DNA from: CAYFQH01 sp964345215 | GTDB lineage: Bacteria > Bacillota > Clostridia > Christensenellales > Aristaeellaceae | Direction of reading: 5' to 3' | NCBI GenBank assembly: GCA_964345215.1 | Contig: CAYFQH010000038.1 | Coordinates: forward strand, 1-19,454 | Length of the DNA stretch: 19,454 nt | Shown: positions 15,206 to 19,454 of the stretch, one piece after another | How the letters are laid out: every line of letters begins with the position of its first letter | Numbering within the stretch: the first letter of the stretch is position 1 | Translations under genes and position numbers: made by a program | The notes under the pieces: generated by a model | The model's database searches: none | What the model was told of the DNA's origin: nothing | What the model saw: only the letters and a program-made list of their open reading frames with translations

Positions 15206-16057
15206 TTAGGCATCTTCGGCACCAATCCATGATATGGCCAGAGTACCTGGGCCTACATGAGTGCCGATGACTGGGCCGATATCTACCAGCTTATAGTTAA
15301 AGAAAATAGCCCCATGTTCTTCAAGAAAGGTCCTTACTTCATCCAAGGCTTTGGCTGCATTTGCCGAGGCAAAGTAGATGGGATAGCTCGCGTCTGGCGG
15401 GCAGTCTTTTAACTGCTGTAAAAACCATTCCAGCATTTTCTTTTTACCTCGCACCAGGCTGTTCATGGCAAGTTTACCTTCAGCCAGTTCCAGCATGGGC
15501 TTTATTTTCAAAATGCTTCCTGCCTTGCCCCCAAAGGAAGAAAGGCGGCCACCCATGACCAAATATTTTAAATCAGCTACGGAGCCAAAAAGTTTTTGCC
15601 TGGGCCTTAGTGCTTCAAGGGCAGTAACAATTTCTTGTACAGAAAGTTTACTTTCTCGAAGGCGCAAGGCTTCGTTTATAAAAAAAGCCTCACCAAGGGC
15701 AGCAGACATGGAATCAAACAAGTAAATGCGCTGGTTATTGTCCAGCATGTCTTTTGCCAACAGGGCCGATTGATACGTTCCGCTTAACAGGCTGGAGCCG
15801 GTAATCACTAACACTTCATCACCCTGGTCAATAAAAGGTTTTATGGCGTTATAAAAAGCATCGGGGGTGACTTGGCTGGTTTTTGGCAGGGCGGTGGCAA
15901 CGGCCATTTTGGGATAAAAGGTTTGGGGTGTAATGGTTACGCCGTCGATATAAGTCTTGTCCTCAAAGTGAATGCTAAGGGGAACCACGCTGATGCCTAA
16001 TTTACTTGCATCCTCCTGCAAAATATCAGACATGCTGTCGGTAATGATTTGTATCAT
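15206..16057 (-). CDS. degV: DegV-family fatty-acid-binding protein (FakB-like)
   Basis: A 283-residue DegV-fold protein. Such proteins bind one fatty acid; several are FakB subunits that present exogenous fatty acids to the kinase FakA for phosphorylation and entry into phospholipid synthesis. The N-terminus MIQIITDSMSDI, the TSQ motif (60-62) and SSLLSGTYQSA (88-98) are the family's lipid-head-binding positions. The C-terminal lobe contains GTHVGPGTLAISWIG. The frame opens at 16111, but ATG 16057 has AAGGAG at spacing 10 and starts one base after the stop of the MarR-type gene, indicating translational coupling. A FabT-like regulator just upstream strengthens a lipid role. No fakA is in the window. 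Family assignment is firm, specific FakB function is inference. Confidence 0.88.
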   Translation of the reverse strand: MIQIITDSMSDILQEDASKLGISVVPLSIHFEDKTYIDGVTITPQTFYPKMAVATALPKTSQVTPDAFYNAIKPFIDQGDEVLVITGSSLLSGTYQSALLAKDMLDNNQRIYLFDSMSAALGEAFFINEALRLRESKLSVQEIVTALEALRPRQKLFGSVADLKYLVMGGRLSSFGGKAGSILKIKPMLELAEGKLAMNSLVRGKKKMLEWFLQQLKDCPPDASYPIYFASANAAKALDEVRTFLEEHGAIFFNYKLVDIGPVIGTHVGPGTLAISWIGAEDA

Positions 16058-16058
16058 C

Positions 16059-16520
16059 TTACTGTTTCTCCTTTGAATTAAAATAGGATTCAATGTTTTG
16101 TAATGTATCAATGAGGGTCCTTAACTGATCTGCAGGCAAAAAGGCAAGAACCTCTTGGGTCATTTCTTTATGGAAGGCATCGTGATGGGCTGTTACCTCC
16201 ACACCCAGCTTAGTTGGAAAAACCAAAACAACGCGTTTGTCTTTTTTTGAGCGCTCTTTATATAGATAACCCTTTCGGATCAGTGTATCTACAGATACTG
16301 TTAAAGAACCTGAGGTAATATGCAAAAACTGGGCAATATCCGACATGGTGTTATGATCGCCGCAGTGGCATACTGCTTGTACCACATGAAACTCTTTAAG
16401 GGATAAGTTTTCATAGGGAGCAATACGCAGCGCCTGCTCCTCAATACGCAAAATATCGTTAAAAAGGTGGACCAGCAAATGATTAACGGTTTTTTCTTCC
16501 AGGTTCATAGGGGAAGTCAT
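16059..16520 (-). CDS. MarR-family regulator, FabT-like
   Basis: A 153-residue winged-helix repressor. The N-terminal dimer helix contains LLVHLFNDILRIEEQAL and is followed by NLSLKEFHVVQAV. The DNA-reading helices are TMSDIAQFLHITSGSLTVSV (58-77) and the wing is KDKRVVLVFPTKLG (93-106). This wording resembles FabT, the regulator of fatty acid synthesis in Streptococcus and relatives (about 144-150 residues). Operators of the FabT type, TTTGA-N3-TCAAA, stand in its own promoter region, so it is probably autoregulated. The start is uncertain: ATG 16520 is only 2 bases from AAAGGAGG, whereas ATG 16508 is 14 bases away. It shares a transcript with the DegV protein. The ligand may be an acyl-ACP or acyl-CoA; this is inferred from homology only. 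Confidence 0.82.
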   Translation of the reverse strand: MTSPMNLEEKTVNHLLVHLFNDILRIEEQALRIAPYENLSLKEFHVVQAVCHCGDHNTMSDIAQFLHITSGSLTVSVDTLIRKGYLYKERSKKDKRVVLVFPTKLGVEVTAHHDAFHKEMTQEVLAFLPADQLRTLIDTLQNIESYFNSKEKQ

Positions 16521-16536
16521 AACCTCCTTTAAATAT

Positions 16537-16549
16537 TTTGAAGTTCAAA
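16537..16549. promoter_or_regulatory. FabT-type operator, leader copy
   Basis: TTTGAAGTTCAAA is a perfect palindrome around one central base. It lies just upstream of the MarR-type ribosome binding site and is identical to the core of the large palindrome at 16586-16620. A degenerate third copy, TTTGAACTTCGACAAAA, sits between them at about 16564-16580. Confidence 0.6.
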
Positions 16550-16585
16550 GCAAATGTGATTTTTTTGAACTTCGACAAAATCAAA

Positions 16586-16620
16586 AATGAGAATGTTTTG
16601 AAGTTCAAAACATTCTCATT
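16586..16620 (-). promoter_or_regulatory. Perfect 35-bp palindrome: operator and probable terminator
   Basis: Arms of 17 bases (16586-16602 and 16604-16620, containing ATGAGAATGTTTTGAA and its complement) flank a single central base, with no mismatch. The core is TTTGAAGTTCAAA, the FabT-like motif. Its right end overlaps the -10 box of the regulator's promoter, so a bound repressor would block initiation. On the minus strand the stem is followed by TTTTTGATTTT, so RNA coming from jag could fold it into an intrinsic terminator. Confidence 0.75.
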
Positions 16621-16646
16621 ATAGCAAAGGAAAGATAGGTTGTCAA
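16618..16646 (-). promoter_or_regulatory. Consensus sigma-A promoter of the MarR-type regulator and degV
   Basis: On the minus strand TTGACA (16646 to 16641), a 17-base spacer and TATAAT (16623 to 16618) match the consensus at all twelve positions. The -35 box begins 3 bases after the jag stop codon. The predicted start, near 16611, falls inside the palindrome. Confidence 0.85.
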
Positions 16647-16649
16647 AAG

Positions 16650-17441
16650 TTATTTTTTCTTTACGGTAATCACGAGTCTGCGGTAGGGATCGTCTCCTTC
16701 GCTATGGGTTTCAACCTGCCGGTTTCCAGACAAGGCGCTGTGAATAACCCTTCTCTCATAAGGGTTCATGGGTTCTAAGGCCACTCTGCGACCTGTTTTC
16801 ACAGCCCGGTTAGCCATGCGGTTTGCCAGGCGAACAAGGGATTCTTCTCTTTTAGCCCGGTAATTCTCCGTATCAAGGGCTACCCTTACGTAATTTTCCT
16901 GGTCCCTGTTAACGTGCAAATTGGTTAAATATTGAAGGGCATCCAGGGTTTCGCCCCGCCGGCCAATCAAAAGGCCCATATTTTCGCCGGCCATCTCCAA
17001 AAGAATGCTGCCTTCATCGCTGATGGAGGCGGTTACTTCAGCTTCAATGGCCATGTGTTTGGTTAGCTCCTTTAAGAACAGCTGGGCCTTGTTAAGCAAA
17101 TCGGCCATCTCTCCCTTACCCAGAGGGGCCTTTTTTGAGGCTGGGAAAGGGATGTGTTTCACTGGTTCACTTTTTTCAACAGTTTCTTTACTGGCGACTT
17201 GAAAGTTGCTCTTAGCTTTTTCGTGGGCGGCAGAAATTAATGCGCTAGCATCTTCTGTTTCCACATCAGCTTTTAAGGTAAGGCGCACCTTAGCTTGTTT
17301 GCTTCCAAACAAGCCAAACAGGCCCTTGCTTCCCTCGCTTAAAATGTCAATGGTAACATCGTTAATGGCAACACCTAAATGTTCGAGTCCTTGAGAAATG
17401 GCTTCTTCAACAGTTTTTGCAGAGGTTTCATAAGATTTCAT
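16650..17441 (-). CDS. jag: RNA-binding protein Jag/KhpB (Jag-N, KH, R3H domains)
   Basis: A 263-residue single-stranded-nucleic-acid-binding protein conserved beside yidC in Bacillota, where KhpB/Jag with KhpA affects cell division, sporulation and envelope growth. The Jag-N domain (about 3-54) includes GSKGLFGLFG. A variable linker (55-115) follows, then a KH domain (about 137-185) with the loop GRRG (160-163) in LIGRRGETLDALQYL. An R3H domain (about 190-260) carries the R-x3-H signature R230-V-I-H234 in NPYERRVIHSAL. The start codon overlaps the yidC stop as ATGA, so translation is coupled. The 3' end is followed at once by the promoter and palindrome of the MarR-type gene. Confidence 0.93.
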   Translation of the reverse strand: MKSYETSAKTVEEAISQGLEHLGVAINDVTIDILSEGSKGLFGLFGSKQAKVRLTLKADVETEDASALISAAHEKAKSNFQVASKETVEKSEPVKHIPFPASKKAPLGKGEMADLLNKAQLFLKELTKHMAIEAEVTASISDEGSILLEMAGENMGLLIGRRGETLDALQYLTNLHVNRDQENYVRVALDTENYRAKREESLVRLANRMANRAVKTGRRVALEPMNPYERRVIHSALSGNRQVETHSEGDDPYRRLVITVKKK

Positions 17442-18448
17442 TTTACTACACCTTCTTTTTGGATTAATTCTTTTTTATCTTTTGCGTCCAGGTATTTGTT
17501 TAAGAAAAAGTTTTGCAGGGCGGCAATGACGTTAGCTGTAACCCAGTAAATCGAGAAAGCTGCGTTTTGGGTAGCACAAATATAAAGGGAAAATAAGGGG
17601 AAGAACCATTTCATAAAACCGCTGTTCATTCCGCCGGCAGCGCCTTGCTCAGGGGTACCCGCCGCCGGTGTAGGTTGAGGCATAAGCTTGGTGGATATAA
17701 GCTGGCTTACAGCAGATAATATAGGTAAAATGAATAAACCGTTATAGTTTTGATAAAGAGACAGGCCAAAGAAAATATTTTGAAAGCCCGGAACTGTTGC
17801 CATTTCTGCTTGGTAAACTGGCAGGGCTTGCATGGCAGCAACAATGCTTTGAACGGTTTGCCCAACGTTTGCAGATGTAAAATCAAAAGAAATACCGGTA
17901 GACAGAAGACTGCTTAGAATATTGGGGTCAAGAGCGCTATATACCTTGTTCCAAATATCTGCCGGAATTTGCTGTAAGCTGCTGGCATTTTGCATAACAG
18001 AAAAGAAGGGGCTGTCGGGCATCCAAAGGTTTTTTACCCACAACCAGCTTTGGAGCTGGGGGGCTTGTCCGGTGGCCAGCATTTGTAACACTTGGTTTGC
18101 AATTTGCTCGTTGGCAATTAAACGCATGGCCGCAAACATGGCAAACAAAATGGGCATGGTTAAAAGCATAGGCAAACAACCGGAAAACATGCTGACGTTT
18201 TCTTTTTTATAAAGTTCCATGGTTTTTTTGTTTAATTTTTCTTTGTCGTTCTTGTACTTCTTTTGAAGTTCCGCTAATTTAGGCTGCAGGGACTGGGTTT
18301 TACGCATGCCCTTGCGGCTCTTCACATCAAAGGGGAGCAAAATCATACGAATGAAAAAGGTAAAAACAACAATGGACCAGCCATAGTTGCCAACAATGGA
18401 ATTGATGGCGTCCAAAATGTTCCTTAAAAACTCATTCACACAGGTCAT
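17438..18448 (-). CDS. yidC: Membrane protein insertase YidC/OxaA
   Basis: A 336-residue insertase that integrates proteins into the cytoplasmic membrane alone or with SecYEG. The N-terminus is amphipathic (NEFLRNILDAINSIVG), then membrane segment 1 (about 22-40) carries the conserved arginine R34 in TFFIRMILLPF. A charged cytoplasmic hairpin (RKGMRKTQSLQPKLAELQKK) follows, then further membrane segments around CLPMLLTMPILFAMFAAM and SIYWVTANVIAALQNFFL. The loop between segments 2 and 3 is long (roughly residues 112-225) compared with the short B. subtilis forms. There is no separate signal peptide or lipobox cysteine, unlike SpoIIIJ. It overlaps yidD and jag by ATGA junctions. Confidence 0.93.
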   Translation of the reverse strand: MTCVNEFLRNILDAINSIVGNYGWSIVVFTFFIRMILLPFDVKSRKGMRKTQSLQPKLAELQKKYKNDKEKLNKKTMELYKKENVSMFSGCLPMLLTMPILFAMFAAMRLIANEQIANQVLQMLATGQAPQLQSWLWVKNLWMPDSPFFSVMQNASSLQQIPADIWNKVYSALDPNILSSLLSTGISFDFTSANVGQTVQSIVAAMQALPVYQAEMATVPGFQNIFFGLSLYQNYNGLFILPILSAVSQLISTKLMPQPTPAAGTPEQGAAGGMNSGFMKWFFPLFSLYICATQNAAFSIYWVTANVIAALQNFFLNKYLDAKDKKELIQKEGVVK

Positions 18449-18684
18449 TCCTTCCTTATGGTATCAACTAAAATATCCGGGACCGGGTCGTAGCCGCCTT
18501 TAGAAAAAGGGTTGCAGCGAAGAATACGGCGAAAAGCAAGCCAGCCACCCTTAAAGGAACCGAATCGTTCAATAGCTTCCGTGGCATACACAGAACATGT
18601 GGGGGTGTACTTACAGGCATTAGGCAATAAAGGGCTGATGTTTTTTTTATAAAATCGAATAAAAATCAACAATAATTTTTTCAT
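18445..18684 (-). CDS. yidD: Membrane protein insertion efficiency factor YidD
   Basis: A 79-residue protein of the YidD family, which aids YidC-dependent insertion at the inner face of the membrane. It has an amphipathic N-terminal helix (MKKLLLIFIRFYKKNISPLL). The cysteine-containing core has CKYTPTCSVYATEAI and the conserved FRRILRCNPFSKGGYDPVP near the C-terminus. Start and stop overlap rnpA and yidC as ATGA, fixing its position in one coupled message. Confidence 0.95.
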   Translation of the reverse strand: MKKLLLIFIRFYKKNISPLLPNACKYTPTCSVYATEAIERFGSFKGGWLAFRRILRCNPFSKGGYDPVPDILVDTIRKE

Positions 18685-19046
18685 TTTGCATCTTCAACTG
18701 CTTGCGTTTGGTTTAGGTTTGCAGCGTAGAGGTTTTGCTTTTTAACTAAATACAGCAGGTCTTTTTGTAGCCGCTCAAAAGAGGCTTCAGCCGCACCGCT
18801 TCGGGCGATGATGACATAGAGGCCGGGTTTTAACTGGCCTGTTAAGGGCCGTACCATTTCACGCAGCCGCCTTTTGAGCTTGTTGCGAACAACCGCATTG
18901 CCTATTTTTTTACTGATTGAAAAGCCTATTTTTAGTTCACGGCTCCGTGCATACAATAAAACGAGGCGGTGAGAAGCAGTATTTTTACCCTTGCGATAAA
19001 CATACTGAAACTGCTTGTTTTTTTGTAATCGAAACTGTTTTTGCAT
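18681..19046 (-). CDS. rnpA: Ribonuclease P protein component
   Basis: A 121-residue basic protein that assists the RNase P RNA in removing tRNA 5' leaders. The RNR motif is visible in KKIGNAVVRNKLKRRLRE, and the N-terminal LQKNKQFQYVYRKGK is typical of the family. The frame opens at a TTG at 19073, but ATG 19046 has GTAGGGG just upstream and gives the usual family length of about 115-120 residues. It follows rpmH, as in nearly all bacteria, with a hairpin between them. Confidence 0.95.
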   Translation of the reverse strand: MQKQFRLQKNKQFQYVYRKGKNTASHRLVLLYARSRELKIGFSISKKIGNAVVRNKLKRRLREMVRPLTGQLKPGLYVIIARSGAAEASFERLQKDLLYLVKKQNLYAANLNQTQAVEDAK

Positions 19047-19091
19047 AAAACCCCTACCATCAACCTTTAACAAAATAATAAAAAATGTTGG

Positions 19092-19136
19092 AAAAGCCCG
19101 AACCCACTGTGCTACTGGGCAGCAATAGGACGGGCT
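19092..19136 (-). terminator. Hairpin between rpmH and rnpA (attenuating terminator)
   Basis: On the minus strand AGCCCG (19136 to 19131) pairs with CGGGCT (19100 to 19095), with CCCA/TGGG paired inside. A short TTTT run follows. The long inner loop and short T-run suggest a partial terminator that would let rpmH be expressed above rnpA. Confidence 0.5.
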
Positions 19137-19172
19137 GAACCATGCTGGTATATACTATTTGTTAAAGAGTGA

Positions 19173-19307
19173 TTAGGCACTGAGGATTTTGCGACCACGG
19201 CGGCGGCGGGCAGCAAGTACACGGCGGCCGCTCTTGGTAGACATACGGGCACGGAAGCCATGCACCTTACTACGTTGACGCTTTTTTGGTTGATAAGTTC
19301 TAAACAT
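19173..19307 (-). CDS. rpmH: 50S ribosomal protein L34
   Basis: A 44-residue, very basic ribosomal protein of the large subunit. It reads MFRTYQPKKRQRSKVHGFRA, then RMSTKSGRRVLAARRRRGRK and ILSA; all of this is near-invariant among bacterial L34. The ribosome binding site AAGGAG lies nine bases before the ATG at 19307. It heads the rnpA-yidD-yidC-jag string. This placement marks the neighbourhood of the replication origin, with dnaA expected divergently to the right. Confidence 0.97.
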   Translation of the reverse strand: MFRTYQPKKRQRSKVHGFRARMSTKSGRRVLAARRRRGRKILSA

Positions 19308-19394
19308 GTGACCACTCCTTATATTATATTACATATTGATCATAACCATTTGGCTATGCACAAAAAATGCAAAACACCATAAAACAACCATTAT

Positions 19395-19423
19395 AGTATA
19401 CTAAGGGCCAGGATGGCTGTCAA
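19395..19423 (-). promoter_or_regulatory. Promoter of the rpmH-rnpA-yidD-yidC-jag unit
   Basis: On the minus strand TTGACA (19423 to 19418), a 17-base spacer and TATACT (19400 to 19395) match eleven of twelve consensus positions. They lie about 90 bases upstream of rpmH, leaving a leader of roughly 80 bases. Confidence 0.8.
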
Positions 19424-19454
19424 TAGTTTAAATGATAAAGTTGACAGAATTTGT

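Noticed and set aside
19441..19446. TTGACA on the + strand at the edge, possibly the -35 box of a dnaA promoter
   Set aside because: The matching -10 region lies outside the window, so it cannot be supported.
19308..19454. Search for DnaA boxes (TTATCCACA type) marking oriC
   Set aside because: None seen on either strand; the origin is more likely just beyond the right edge.

Overview
The window looks like chromosomal DNA of an anaerobic, low-to-moderate GC member of the Bacillota (Clostridia- or Negativicutes-like). This rests on strong AGGAGG ribosome binding sites, consensus sigma-A promoters, clostridial-type protein families and the gene string rpmH-rnpA-yidD-yidC-jag that flanks the replication origin in this phylum. 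No species is claimed. The right edge lies just inside the rpmH promoter, so dnaA/oriC probably starts immediately outside the window.

Region by region: (1) 1-194 is the decaying end of a type I-C-like CRISPR array. (2) 195-1108 holds no gene I can support. (3) 1109-11769 is a sugar-uptake and catabolism locus. A FucU-type mutarotase is divergent from a long + strand operon: class II aldolase, ABC importer (binding protein, double ATPase, permease), 5-methylthioribose-kinase-like protein, MtnA-like aldose-1-phosphate isomerase, DhaK- and DhaL-like proteins, and a LacI-type regulator. It starts at a perfect TTGACA-17-TATAAT promoter and ends at a strong terminator at 11876. (4) 12056-12131 is tRNA-Ala(CGC) on the minus strand, followed by about 730 bp without a convincing gene. 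(5) 12863-14151 is a GNAT acetyltransferase of the streptothricin-acetyltransferase type plus an RluB/RsuA pseudouridine synthase. (6) 14319-16520 (minus) is a FabT-like MarR regulator and a DegV/FakB-like fatty-acid-binding protein in one operon, then a GT2 glycosyltransferase. (7) 16650-19307 (minus) is the ribosomal protein/RNase P/membrane insertase cluster.

The sugar locus reads as one pathway. The importer brings in a pentose-like sugar and the mutarotase equilibrates its anomers. The MtnK-like kinase phosphorylates the anomeric hydroxyl, the MtnA-like enzyme isomerises the aldose-1-P to a ketose-1-P, and the class II aldolase splits that to DHAP plus an aldehyde. This matches the chemistry of known 5-deoxyribose and 5-methylthioribose disposal routes. 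The added DhaK/DhaL pair, dedicated ABC importer, mutarotase and LacI regulator are not part of the basic three-enzyme scheme and make the true substrate an open question.

The most unusual regulatory structure is a perfect 35-bp palindrome at 16586-16620, between jag and the FabT-like gene. It overlaps the -10 box of a consensus promoter, contains the TTTGA-N3-TCAAA motif expected of a FabT site, and is followed by a T-run. It could therefore be both operator for the regulator and terminator for the upstream rpmH-jag transcript.
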